DNA from: Syncephalastrum monosporum B8922
Lineage: Eukaryota; Mucoromycota; Mucoromycetes; Mucorales; Syncephalastraceae
DNA length: 64,000 bases
Reading direction: 5' to 3'
Assembly (NCBI GenBank): GCA_000697355.1
Contig: JNEN01000658.1
Span: 16,032 to 80,031 of the forward strand
Under the pieces are notes generated by a model that made no database searches, was not told the DNA's origin, and was given only the letters and a program-made list of their open reading frames with translations. How positions within the stretch are numbered: position 1 is the first letter of the stretch; each line of letters begins with the position of its first letter. The translations under genes and the position numbers were made by a program. This document shows positions 11,978 through 24,032 of the stretch, one piece after another.

Positions 11978-12787
11978 TTACAGGACGACCCGTTTCTGCT
12001 GCTGGTTCTCTGCTGTAATGCGAAGGATCTTGCGCATGGCTTCGCGGTCACCAACGCCACTGCGCTTGTCAAGCCAGAACCGGGTCTGGGGCAGGCCCTT
12101 TTGATGCTGTTTTCGAACGGTCCAGGTCAGCAACAGGCCGGACGAGGGTTCCAAATCTTTAAGAGCGACGGTCGTGTGGCGGCGGCGTGCCAAGACATCC
12201 AAGGTCTCCATAGTCACCTGCGTATTTGGAGTGATGGTTCTCGAACTGGATCGCAAGTAGATGGCATTGATAAAAGGGGAAAGGAGATAATGCAGCGCAC
12301 CGGTGGACCCGAGACTGGCAGCAAAAGCTAGAGAAAGACCATGAAGTGTAATGTACCGCAAGGTGGATTCTACAATGATTAGCTGCCAGTTTGTATTATT
12401 GTTACAGACAACGTACCACCCATAAACAGGTACTCATTCAGACCTGCAGCTTGTACTGTTATCATGCGGACAGATGCATAAGTCAAAGGCCTACTCTGTA
12501 TGCATTCTGTTCTTTTTCCTTTCTCTTCTTTTTGTTTTCCTCATACCTGCTGGGTTATCCCAGAAATACATGATGACCGGCGTGGATACCGAGGAAACCT
12601 AAAGTTGAGTTAGGACACGGGAAAATAGAGAGGAAAACCGTACGGTGAGGGTTGACAGTGAAAAGATCTTTGCCAATTTAACAAAGAGGGCATTGGGAGT
12701 AGCATAAATCAGCGGGTCAGTCGTAGAAGAGAGGAATCGCCTTGAATGGAAGCTGAATTGGACTGCGCGCCGTAATGGGACCGTCAT
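11978..12787 (-). CDS. TMEM70-family mitochondrial membrane protein
   Basis: Four exons (12787-12644, 12598-12547, 12443-12417, 12369-11978) give 204 residues. The N-terminus is Arg-rich with few acidic residues, as for a mitochondrial presequence (F-H-S-R-R-F-L-S-S). The family core follows: L-I-Y-A-T-P-N-A-L-F-V-K-L-A-K, two hydrophobic segments (about residues 49-66 and 90-115), then R-T-I-T-P-N-T-Q-V and a short matrix-like tail. TMEM70 and its relatives help assemble respiratory-chain complexes in the inner membrane. Earlier in-frame ATGs exist up to 12949, but the 12787 start gives the cleanest presequence. Confidence 0.75.
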
Positions 12788-13388
12788 TGTAAAATAAAGT
12801 ACAGTAGTAAATGTTATTGTATGCGCCGGAAAAGCGATGGTGTATAAGCTCAGGGGCTGGTGACGCTTTCTAAAAAAGTCAAGCATTGTTTTCGCATTCA
12901 CCCCCGCATTTCTATTAGCGGAGGAACGTCCCATCCTATTTTGTAGCATCCGCTTCGATAGATTACATTACAGAATGACAAGTATCAAAATTAACACGAC
13001 AACGTGTACAAGACTGTGTCCCATTATGACAGGCTTTATTTTTATCTTTTCGCTTTCCTGCAGAAATGATTCCACTGTTTTATTATTGTGCAACCTGCAC
13101 AAGATGAGTCGAAACGCTTGCTCTTTTTTTCTTCTTTTATTCTTTCTTCCCATTGAGCTATACTGCATTCCTCTATTTTTTTTTTTTTTACCTATTGTGC
13201 TCACACACACACCTCTTTTTTCTTTATCCTCCCCTTATTTTTTCTTATTCCTTTCGAAAGGAAGCAACAAATTTGTAGGCCGTGCAAGGCCACTGAAACA
13301 CAGCCCATAGCAACACGGCCGACCTTTATCGCAGTGTGTTTGTGTCCTTTTTTCTTCTTCTGCTTTCCCGCCTTGATCCATCCCGGCC

Positions 13389-15220
13389 ATGTCCACCTTG
13401 TCTGATTTACCTCAAGAAGAACCGCCGTCTTCTCCGGCTGCTGCCACTGCTTCGACCGTCTCTGCTTCGACGGACTCGAACTCGCAAGACAATGCACACG
13501 ACAATGACCCCACCGACCCTTCACCATCTGACCATGACGCCTCCCCGACCCTCATCACCGTACGGCAACTGTTTGTCGGGAACGCAAGTATCCACCGAAA
13601 CAGACAAGACAACGCAATGAAAATAACACGTTTTCTGGGTTTAGCTTCCGTTCCGTGTACGGTGGCAGGATTTGAAGGATCTGTTTCGAAAAGCAGGCAA
13701 TGTCCTTCGAGCCGACGTTGCGTTGACGTATGACAAACGATCGAAGGGCCATGGCACCGTTCTGTTTGCGACGGTGCAAGATGCACAAAATGCGGTTGGT
13801 AAGTACTCCATCCCCACCCCTTCTTTATTTTATGCACAGCCTTTGTTTGACATATCGCCCGAGGTCAGACATGTTGCACAACTACCGTTGGCACGGCCGC
13901 GCCTTGGAAGTCCGAGAAGATCGCGGCTATCTCGAATCCAAACAAGGACAGCCGAAACAAAAGCATGCGTCTCCTTCAAAGTCCACGCCTCCTTTCGACA
14001 CGCATGGCGCGACGCCGCAGGTAGTTCTATCCGCTGCGTGATATCATCCACTGACCCACCCGTCTAGAACGCCATTGGCCGGCAGCTGTTCGTTGGCAAT
14101 GTAAGTCAAACGCAGGCTTCGTGTTGCAGCGGCGGTACTAAACGCGTGTACAGCTTCCTTTCCACTGCCAATGGCAAGATCTGAAGGATTTATTCCGTAT
14201 GGCAGGTAATATCCAAAGGGCCGACATTGCGCACGGACCAGACGGTCGCAGCCGAGGTTTTGGCACCGTTCTCTATGCCACTCCGGAAGATGCGAAAAAG
14301 GCGATAGGTAAGAGCGAAGGGACCGGGGAAAAGGCATGGTATGGTAGACTCACACGCGTATAGACATGTTTGACGGCAATACATTCAAGGGACGTCAGCT
14401 ACGCGTGCATCTCGACAAATTCGTGGCTGGGCCATCTGCAACAGGGGAAGACATACTGTCAGCGGGCGATACACCACTGCAACCCTCACCATCCGCCAAG
14501 CATCCGTTTGACACGGCTGCTTTCCGGCCTTATCCGATGAACTACCCCCTCCCTTCACCGTACACGACCATGCATCCCCAGCAAAGCCACCAGGCCCTCT
14601 TCATGCCCGACACTTCACTCTACAAGCCGCAACCGTTCCATTTCATGCCCAATTTCGGAGGTCTTCCACCTCCCCCTGTGCCTTACGATCTCTTCCCACC
14701 CGCGCCTTCGTCTCTGGGTGACCCTGCCATCTACGACCCCGCTTCGGCCGTCACCACGTCGGGGCAAGCGGCCGCAGCAGCCGCGCATCACGCTGCCGCC
14801 GCAGCCTCGGCGTATCCCACCGGTCTATTTATGCCCCCGCCCCCACCCCCACCCTCGGCGGCAGGCCTCCATCCACATCCTCTGTTTACACCCCCGCCAC
14901 CGCCGCCGTACCCATGGTTGCCTCATGAAAGCTATCCCTTTGATCCGGAAGCCGAGGCGCATGCGCCCGTGAGTGGTGAATCCACAGCGGTACCCGCGCC
15001 CTCGACCTTCATGAGTTCGCCGTCGCCGCCTGCCAGCGCAGAGAATGACACGAGCAAATCCGAAGGGGACGTGCCGCCTTTGACGGACGCTTTTAGCGCG
15101 ATGAAGCTCAAGGAAGTGCCCACGACGAGTCTGATGCATGAGCTCCCTTCCTCGTCCACCCATCTGATGGGTTCCAATCCAGTGTGGGAACCTCTCACGG
15201 GATTAAACTACAAGAAATAA
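13389..15220 (+). CDS. Two-RRM RNA-binding protein with Pro-rich tail
   Basis: Six exons (13389-13583, 13645-13798, 13869-14020, 14068-14100, 14154-14307, 14364-15220) give 514 residues. Each RRM begins R-Q-L-F-V-G-N (RNP2) and has an RNP1-like segment (G-H-G-T-V-L-F-A and G-F-G-T-V-L-Y-A). Both RRMs are interrupted at the same two positions, a phase-0 intron right after V-G-N and a phase-1 intron after the second helix, so one is an internal duplicate of the other. The first of these introns has a GC donor. The N-terminus is Ser/Thr/Asp-rich and the C-terminal half is rich in Pro, Ala and His. The protein probably binds mRNA; the specific function is unknown. Confidence 0.85.
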
Positions 15221-15727
15221 CCTACTCTATCTTTCTTTTGTAATGATAATGCATAGATATCTACTTCTTTTTTTTTTTTCTTCTCTTGACGTTCAAATCA
15301 GGTTTTGGGGATTTGCAATACCATTGGACACTCTGTCTGTCTGGGGGTAGGGAACTATGTGGATTTGTGAACGTGCTAGCAAAAAAGATCGAATATCTAG
15401 GATCTATTACCGAAGCAATTTTGGGATTTTGACTTATTCACTGGCATATAGCATGCAACGCAGATGACTTTATATATGTACTACAATGGAATTAGACAGT
15501 CTAAGACAGGTGCAATATGGGTATTATATTAAGAGGAACCAATGGCAGGGGGAGGAGGGGAATATCCTTGCAATCGGATAGTTAATATATTCAGCAAGTG
15601 GTATGAGCTAGGAGAAGAATTCAAAAGAACTGAGATGGGTATAAGACGAACACAAAAATGAAAAAAAAAAGCAAGATAAAGCAAAGGGAGACACATTTGA
15701 CAAGGTGGGTAACAGGTTACAAGGGTC
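15221..15727. other. Intergenic between convergent genes
   Basis: AT-rich sequence shared by the 3' ends of the RRM gene and the RdRP. A poly-T run lies near 15268-15280. Nothing else is recognised. Confidence 0.5.
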
Positions 15728-18700
15728 CTAGAGCAGGATGTCCATTAGATCTTCCTCGCCTGCGTCGGCAGACACGGCCACCGTCTGGTGATTTGTCTTA
15801 GCCTCTGGAGGAGCCGGGTGGTTTGTCGATGCTGAGGCGTCATGTTGGGGTGAGAGCTGCGAGCCGGGGCTATTGGAGGAGGAGGGGGATGGAGGGAACC
15901 GGTGGACGTTGGACTTGAATGGTTTATAGCCCCGTAGGTCACGCTGTGTGTAGACCTGCGTGTAGACTTCGGGTCCGTCATCGTCATCGTCTTCGTCTTC
16001 GCGGTCGTCGTACTCGGGTGCCTCGCTCCCCAGGAGATCGAACTCGTCTTCGTCTTCCTCCTCGTACTCCTCATCGGAAGACTCCTCGATGATCGAGACA
16101 TGCATATCTTCGATGGCACTCTTGCCATATTTCTCAATGGTTTCCTCATCGAAAGGGACGAGCTGTTCCTGGGTGATGGGCCGGTGCGAATTTCTGATTG
16201 CCACGCGGGTGATGAGATCTTCGGCCACCCAAGGGAAACTCAGCAGCGTGGCTCCATCGCCTGTGAAGCGCTGGCGTTCCGCCGGATGATACGTGACATA
16301 GTACCACGCCGCGGCCTTGGCCTCGATCGCACGGGCCGACGCGGCGGTGTCTTTGAGGAACTCGCGTTCGAGCTCGCGTCGCCATGCCTCGCGCATGTTG
16401 GCGACAGCCGACATGGTCTGCTTCTGCACTTCGTGCATCGACTTGCGGTTGCCCTTCTTGAGCCATTTGACGATATAGCCTGACATGATTTCGGCCTCGG
16501 TGCCGACGCCAAATTGGTTCATCAAGGCCATAAGATCGCGGTTGTACTCTGTGCGGAGCTTGCGAGCTCGATAGATGTACCGCTCCATGCCGTTGACGCG
16601 CAAGCGAGGGTCGAACTCGGTGTTGTCCACCAGGTGGGACTTGTATGACTTGTAATCCGCCTTGTCGACCGCACGGTAGATGCGACCCAGGACTTTCTTG
16701 CTCTCGTACATCTCCTTATCCTTCTTTTGCATAAAGTCAGGGAAGGCGCGCACCCGCAAATCGTCGTCAAGCTTGGCTGGCTTGCCTGACTTGGGGAAAT
16801 CTGATCATTCAAAGGTCACAAAAAAAAAAAGGTGGATGAGTCAACCCATGGCCGTCGTTTTTATCCCTCACAAAACCCTTGGACTTACCGACAGCACAGG
16901 AATGAAGTTGAGCAAGACGCAGACATGCGCCATCCAGGGCGCCCTGAGGCGAGCGATCGGCGGTAGCCAAGTGGGCGTTGGCGATCTGGCCCAAATTGTC
17001 ATTATTGATATAATTGACAAAAAACTTCTTGACATGATAAATCTGGACTTGGTCCACCTTGGTGGGTTCTTCCGCCTTGTATTCCATGGCGTCATGATTG
17101 GGCCGAGAGAAGATCAGGTCTTTGTCCCAAAATATGCTACAGAGATGAAACGGCATCAGCGCTCCTTGCCCGAGGAGATGCAGCCCCTTTCCACTTACGT
17201 ATAATCATCACCGTCCAAGTCGCCGCCCGACAGCATGCTGGGTAGGTCACGGAAACCTTGTGAAGAAAAGACAAGGACATCGTGGAGGTGGTGGAGTTCG
17301 GGTCGGTCGACCGCCTGGACCTTCCTTACGTCACCCGGATGGAAGCATGGGTTGCGGAACACCACGGCCTCGCCTGTGATGACATGTCGCCGCGCGCCGT
17401 CGTTCTTCTCCACCGAGATCTGGCAAAACACCTCACCCTCTTGGAGCGTGTTGGTCTCATCGAGGACGCCGAGGAGGAAGGCACCTTTGGGAATGTGAAT
17501 CTTTGCTTTTTTCTTTAGGTCTTTCAGCATTGCGACACGGAACATGTTGAGCAAGTTGATGATATAAGGGTCGCGGCGCGTCAGAAAGCCGGCCTTGATG
17601 ATGCGTGCCATCATGCGCGCGGTGCCAAACTCGTCGAGGTTGGACATGAGTGCGCGGTGGGCGTCGTCTGGGTTCTTGAGTATGTTGTTCATAAGCGCGA
17701 TCATGCGATCCATCTTGTCCATAAAGACATCGTCGGGTATACCTAGGGCAGAGAGGATGGTGATGGCCTGGCGGTTGAGATAGCCTGGGATGATTGTGGA
17801 GAAGCGGATAATTTCTAGCTCGTAGTGAGTGGAACTGAACTTGATTTGGCTGGGCCGCAGCTGGATTTTCCGGCCATCCAAATAATTGGACACGCTTAGG
17901 ACTCCTTTGGCGCCGCCAAAGCGGAATTGAAAGGCGCATGGGACAGTGCGCAGCTCCATTTTGATGGCAATTTCTTGTGCGAGTTTACTCGAGATCTTGC
18001 CAACGCCGTCCGAGAAGGTGTAGCCGTTGCGGACCACGTCGTCGATTTCTTCCATCTCGCTGCCGTCCAGCCGGGTGATAGCGCGCGTGGAGGAGAAGCA
18101 CTGTATGCAAAGTGAAGCGAAGAGTCCAGTGTCAGTGAATATGCACGTGCGCGCGCTTGCATGAATAACATCATATCAATTTAACTTACCTGGCCCATGC
18201 GGACCGCGTGCTTGGCAATTATGCGTTCGTGGCTGAAGGTGCCCATCCACTGCCGGATGTGGTTGGCATTGAGGTCGGGTGTGGGGGCAAAGAACCAACA
18301 GGCCTGGTCACGCAGCTGCGAGCTGCTAAACGCCAGGAAATCATACCGCCGCTTGCCAATCTGGATGCCATTCATCAGCACCTGAAAGATGCGGTCGTAG
18401 AGAGCATCGTTATTACGACCGGTGTGGGAGGCGCTGATGCGGCCGTGACCTTCGTCGGCGAATTGCACGCGGGCGAATCGGTCGGCGTGGTTGGCAAAAT
18501 GGCGGATGACACGGTTGGTCGTCTCTACTTGCGACGGGACCAGGTACAACGATGTCGGTGTGACGATAATTTTGCGCACTTTTGCGCAGTGATCGGGGAG
18601 ACGCTTGTCGTCGATGGATTGGATGCCTTTTTCTTCGTAGATCTGCCGGATGGCGGCGAGCGGGTCGGAGAGCCGGACTTTGTTCATGTAAAGGGTATTG

Positions 18701-19885
18701 AGGAAGCTGATGGCGACCGCGTCGGGCAGCTTTGCGACGGTCTCGTAAAATTCGTCGTCGAGGTTGTATTCGTTCACGATATGGGAGAGGATGAGGGATT
18801 CAAGGATGTAGAGAAGGTCGAATTTCTTCATATGGAGGAGGTTGGCCCGATCGGCGTGGTTCAATGGCTTCTTCAGATCGCTCGCCTTGACGGTGTGGAT
18901 GTAGGGGCGGACACGCTTGCCGTTCCGCGGCACGAGATTGAACTCGCCTGCCTCGGCGAGCAGGTGGTTGAAGGCGGGCGCATTGCGCGAAGTCAGGGCA
19001 AATTCGATGCGGTAGACAACACAGACACCGAGACGCGGCTTGCCCGGTTCGCCCATGGGCATGACGGGGCGCCTGGAGCCGCCCGGCGAGCGCTCGGTGT
19101 CGGGTGGCACGGACGTGATGCGCTCCCACTGGCCTGCGTATTTAATGACCGTTTTACTTTCTTTCGACGCCTTCTTATTGTCCCGCCAGAACCGGGCGGG
19201 GTTTTTACTGATCAACGTGAAGATGCCGACGTTGTCGTCGCGTTCGAGTTTGATGTCACCCGTCGCAAGGTCTTTCAGGTGGAGTTCGAGCCTGTACTGC
19301 TCGCCGGCTTGGGCAAAGAAGACTTGGATGTTGCGTTTATCGTAGTTGATGGTGATGGACACGCCATATTTTGTGCCCCACTCTTCGACAAACGTCTTGT
19401 CATCCTTGAAGACGCCCATGGCGAAATATTTCCCGTTCATTCGGGAACGGCGTCTGTTATTCGCGTTGCTGAAGCTGCTGGTGTGATCTCGGAGGGCTTT
19501 GTCCGGGTTGGCACGCGGTTCGATGGAGACGAGGCGACCGTCGATGGAGGCCGGCGTTTGCAGGAGCTGAGGGCTGACTGGGGACCTGGGTTTGGGCGAG
19601 GCGGGGAAAAGTGTGAGCTCGATTTCATTGTTTCAAGAGGTGTCCAAAGAATACAAATAGAAAGCGAGCTTAAAAAGGCACTTACTTGTACAAGACGATC
19701 GCGGTTCCGTTGGGCGTCTCATTCTCATTCAGGTTGAGCTGCACTTGCTCCAGTTCACCGTACTTGACAAACACATCCCGGATAGTGGCCGCAATCGTCT
19801 TGCGATTGAGATTCTTGAGCAGGAAACAGCGAAAAGCTGGTTCAGGACTGCCGTGGGACGGTTTACGGGGCGATCGCGTGTTCAT
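15728..19885 (-). CDS. RNA-dependent RNA polymerase of the RNAi pathway
   Basis: Five exons (19885-19686, 19585-18190, 18100-17199, 17136-16889, 16800-15728) give 1272 residues with all phases agreeing. An N-terminal RRM-like segment (F-R-C-F-L-L-K-N-L, G-E-L-E-Q-V-Q-L) precedes the eukaryotic RdRP core. Core motifs include T-F-S-D-G-V-G, F-R-F-G-G-A-K-G-V and the catalytic G-G-D-L-D-G-D-D (exon 3 end), whose three Asp bind metal. The later A-V-D-F-P-K-S-G is also typical of the family. The enzyme makes double-stranded RNA from single-stranded templates for Dicer, and in fungi acts in silencing of transposons and transgenes. The tail is acidic and Ser/Pro-rich. The coding frame is intact, so the gene is likely functional. 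Confidence 0.93.
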
Positions 19886-21022
19886 GCCTAAAGAGAGAGC
19901 GTGAGGGTGGGGTGTCAGTACACAAGACGGGGCCCAGACCGGTAGACGAAGGTTACGTTTAATGTCTTGCCAGGACGACATTGGGGGAGGCAAGCTGCAG
20001 AAGAAGCGCTGTGTCGCACTTTAATCCTTTGTGCTTCAATTTCATCCCCACACACATAAAAGGTGCTCGTTTGCCCAATGACATCCGTGCACTGCATTAG
20101 GTGTGATTTGCTATGTCTTTTGACTTTGCATATCTCTTGGTTTGGGTATGCTCTTATTTGCCACTTGTTCAATACAATGCAGTGGCTGTCTGTTGTTGTC
20201 AACTACTCCTCTTTTTTATTCATTTTGATTGTGGTAATGCTACGATGCCTCGTTCTTGCGTACCGCTACCATCACAGACGTTATTCAATTGATCAGTGAT
20301 ACATGTTTGTGGATCAATGTTTGAGTGATAAAGTTATAGGACGTACACGTGCGCACTTCAGGCGCATACTTAGGACTTTTATTCGCTGCAGTATAACGTT
20401 GGTGCACTTTTTACGTCGGTGCAAAATAGTATAGTAGAGGAACGTGTGCAAAAAATCGAATGTGCTGCTTATAGGTGTGAGTTTGCTCAAGACATAAGAA
20501 AAATGAGAGGGAGTATACTATCCAATGAGGGGACTAACTAGCGCGATTAATACATTGTCATATTGCAACACACATATTTATGCACAATGCCCTATACGCC
20601 CTGCAGATTCCTCCAACCTTGACCAAAGCATGTGTACATCTTCTAGATGCGCTGCCAATTTTTTACTGCAAATCATACATAATTTTATGATATACATACA
20701 CAGCACATGTACAAGCAAAGAACAACATGCTGTCACATACATATGCCGACCCCGTTAATCATGCATGAAATTGCTAAGCAGATCAACTATTTCTGTTTCC
20801 TTGATAAACAGGGAACCCACTGCCGCTTGAGCTTGGATGGATACTGTGCTGTTTTGCAATGAGACTCCTGCGACCACTCTGAACAGTACGAAACACACGC
20901 ATATAGAACGAATGCAGCCGGTTTGAGTGATGTTCGATAAGTGTAGAATTAGAAGTGTTTATGAACAAATGAGTACGTAAGCGCAAGATCCTTTTCTTTT
21001 AAATACAAAGTGCTTGATAAAT
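19886..21022. other. Intergenic, no gene recognised
   Basis: This interval holds the RdRP 5' flank and the Ada3 3' flank. A possible 3' splice site (ctctttag) immediately precedes the RdRP ATG, so a 5' UTR intron is possible. No ORF here has recognisable content. Confidence 0.45.
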
Positions 21023-23214
21023 CTACATGCTGGACGTGTTGGTGTCGGCGGTCTCTTGCGCGCTCGTTTCGGGAATAGCGTAAATGGATGTCTCGGGCAT
21101 GACGCGGTTCTTTTGTGCGAACAGGTTGCCCACATGGGTGACCCACATGGCGCGTTTCTCCATGGCCGCCACTGTGTGCTCGGAAAGTGTTGACCGCGGT
21201 CCAGAAGTCGCTTTCCGTTTTTTGGACTTTTGGACTCGCTAGCAAAAAGCCGATGACGTGAGCCACTACTCGCAAAGCCAAAGTAGGCTAGGATCCCTCC
21301 TTACCAGACGCTTTGTGTAGCATTGTTCTACTTGGGAGTCCAACGTGTCGAGGACTTGCTGATACTGCTCAAACTGAAGCTGCTCATCCACCACGCTCAA
21401 CAGGCGTTTCTTTCTAAAATCATTGACTTTGACTTGGTCCTTGAGTTCCCGTTGGAGTTGTCTGAGCTCGGCCGAGATTTCGTCGTCTTCACGCGCGTGC
21501 CATGCCAACTAAAAATGCACGCTTTACCAAACTACATGTCTCGTTTTGCACTCTTCTTACCTCGTCATCATCGTCCTCGATGTCCATGTCCAAAAGGCCG
21601 ACATATTGGAGTTCTCTTTTCAATCGATCCTCAAAGTCGACGACATGGTCGGGTACGGCAGAGGCTAGGGCAGCCACGGTCCGGCCGCCTTCCTCCTCCT
21701 CTTCTTCTTGTTCCTCTTCTGCATGGATCATGCCCGGGTCGTCCTCCGTGGCTTCTTCGTGGAGTTCCTGTCGCAGGTCATCATTCAAAGGTTCTGGTAT
21801 CAGTGTGCTCAAGAGTCGCTCGGTCAGTTCGCCACAGCTCAGCTCGTGCCGCAGCAGATGATCATCGGCCATCAGGTCCTTGCCGTCGAGGTAGGCTGGG
21901 CGTGGGATCGGCGACGGAGGAGCCACGAGCGAGCCGTCTTCCTCGGCCCAACGGTGCAAGTAATAAGTGCCCAGTCGGGGTATTTGATAGGGTGTCTTGT
22001 CGTCGTCCTACAGTCGAGAGAGTCAGGCGTGGATACAGAAGCATATGGAAACACACCTTTTGGAGCAGGAAATCACGGTCCTCGGCTGTCAAGGGACGGA
22101 AATAGGGTTCGACGGCGGCCCAGAAATTGACAACAGGCACTTGGTGTGCGGGTTTGACACGAATGAAATCCAGTTCTTCATCCTTGACGGCACTTTTCCT
22201 TGGATGGGCTTCGGTCGGTCGCTGATTCTTCTTCCGAGGGGCACCATTTGCCGTCTTTCTCTTTTTGAGATAATGATCCTGTGCCGACGGAGTAAGAGAA
22301 GAGCAAAGGAAAGGAAAGAATCGGGTGAATTTCCCCATGTTACCTGACTGTGATTGTGGTTGTGAGAGGTCTGTGACTCGGAAGGTACGGGAGACGAGGG
22401 AGGTATACTGTTGCCGATAGGGTTGGCGGAATGGTCGCCAAGGCCACGGGCTATGTAGCAATGCATGGGTTGTAAGTATGTATGTGTGTGTATGTGACAA
22501 ACGATGCTGAGAATGACAGATCAGCCATTCATATCACTCATGCCTTACCGTCAGCGTGTGTATCATCGCTCTCCTCTCGCCGCCGCCGTCGTCGCAGTGC
22601 TTCAAGTGCACTGCGATTCGGTAAGTCACTGACAGATGATGGGGGGGGGGTTTGCCACTTACGTCTGGCGATCCACCTGAGCTTTTGACAGGCGTGGACC
22701 GTGAAAACGACCGTTGCTGTCCTGGATCTCTTCGGCTACGTCAAGCAGTCAACAACAAGCAAAGGGCAGACAACGGCTTTCAGGGATACGTACCCGCCTT
22801 GGAGCGCTCGATCCGCATGCGTTCCATTATCGCGTTTATATTCTTCCCGGCCGAGACAGGTCTTGGTTTGTCCGGCGTGTCAGACACGGCTACGACAAGG
22901 AGAGCAAAATAAAGGTACGCAGTGAGGACACGCTTTATAAACTGTAGATCGGTGAGATTACCGGCCGAGTCGTGGACCTTCACGTTTTCCAGGAGGTTGG
23001 AAAGGTCTTTCTTGAGGAGAAGGATGCGCGCCTGAGGGGCTTGTACGATGGTCTCGAGGTCGTTCCTGATATTACAGAGATCGTGTGGCTCTGGAATGTC
23101 TCGTATGTTGGAAGAGACGGCCGAGGCTGGCGAGACATACTGTCTGTACTGCTGCGCGGTCGAACTGGAGAGTGGTATCGGTGGATTGTACCGACGCGTG
23201 CTCTCAGACTCCAT
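21023..23214 (-). CDS. ADA3: Ada3/Ngg1 (TADA3) SAGA-complex subunit
   Basis: About nine exons. The N-terminus contains a coiled-coil-like region and D-L-C-N-I-R-N-D-L-E. The middle has the Ada3 signature: D-x-F-I-R-V-K, Q-V-P-V, F-W-A-A-V-E-P-Y-F-R-P-L, P-Y-Q-I-P-R-L-G and H-Y-L-type W-A-E-E-D. A Glu-rich acidic run follows. The C-terminus holds a long coiled coil and the well conserved end (S-K-K-R-K, G-P-R-S-T-L-S-E, F-A-Q-K-N-R-V-M-P-E-T-S-I-Y). Ada3 tethers Gcn5 and Ada2 within SAGA/ADA histone acetyltransferase complexes. The gene is divergent from CGR1, with start codons about 197 bases apart. Confidence 0.88.
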
Positions 23215-23254
23215 TAAAAATGGTCAATGAACGAATACTTTTTTTTTATAAGAC

Positions 23255-23282
23255 GTATATATATATACATATATATATATGC
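23255..23282. promoter_or_regulatory. TA-repeat in the Ada3/Cgr1 divergent promoter
   Basis: A run of alternating TA dinucleotides sits between the two divergent start codons, 130-155 bases before the CGR1 ATG. It could serve as a TATA region for either gene. Confidence 0.35.
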
Positions 23283-23410
23283 TTCACTTCAGTTCTGCTG
23301 CTGCCTTTAGATGTGCTTCGCTCAATTCGCCTTCGATCCCCGATACATTCAAGCAGAGTTTTTTTTTCTTTATTCTTTTTCTCCTCTACACATATTTACT
23401 ATTGAACACA

Positions 23411-24032
23411 ATGGCCGAGATACCCAAGACGGAAGCGCCCCTCGATGTGAAGGAGGCCGTTGCTGGCGTCGTTGATTTACAAAACAAGCGTGTCTCCGGT
23501 AACCGATCTTTATTCTCACCATGAGGTAGCTACCGATCAAAACTAACCGTCTCGATCTGTCAAAAAAGGTAAATCGTGGAAGCTGCAAAAGACACCGACC
23601 GTGCGTGCCCAAAAGACAAAGCACCTGAGACGCACCTGGGCTCAGCGCTCCGAGGAGCGTGCCAAGCAGGAAGCGGTCAAGGCACGCGAGAGAGAAATGA
23701 AGGACGAAATTCAAGCTGAAAAAGACGTAAGAGACATGGACAGTTACTCCTATTTTTTTTTTTCTTTTTCTTCTTCATTTTCTGCTTTTGCTGACACATC
23801 GCAAAAAAAATATGAAGAGAAAACGTGAGATCACCACGGAACGCCGGAGAGCCAAGGAGGAAAAGGAGCGCTATGAGGCGTTGCAGGCAAAGGTAAATAC
23901 CAAAAATGTCCATCTCGCAAAACTCGTCTGATTTTTTTTTTTTTTTTTGGTCTTTCTTGTTTGGTTTAGATGTCTGCCAAGCGGCTGCAGCGTCTTCGGA
24001 AGAGAGAAGCGAGAAAGAAGGCCCGCGTCTAA
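23411..24032 (+). CDS. CGR1: Cgr1-family rRNA-processing protein
   Basis: Four exons (23411-23498, 23569-23726, 23818-23892, 23970-24032) give 127 residues. After a short acidic N-terminus comes the family start V-S-G-K-S-W-K-L-Q-K-T-P. The rest is an almost unbroken charged helix rich in Lys, Arg and Glu, ending with S-A-K-R-L-Q-R-L-R-K-R-E. This matches yeast Cgr1, a nucleolar protein needed for 60S subunit maturation. Length and composition fit the family. Confidence 0.88.

Noticed and set aside
19437..19628. RdRP exon starting at the nearer acceptor (tcgag)
   Set aside because: Joining it to exon 1 reaches a stop at 19437; the acceptor at 19586 keeps the frame.
18208..19737. A 509-residue open frame on the plus strand
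   Set aside because: It runs antisense to RdRP exon 2, where GC-rich third positions keep the opposite frame open. It has no domain and the RdRP is certain.
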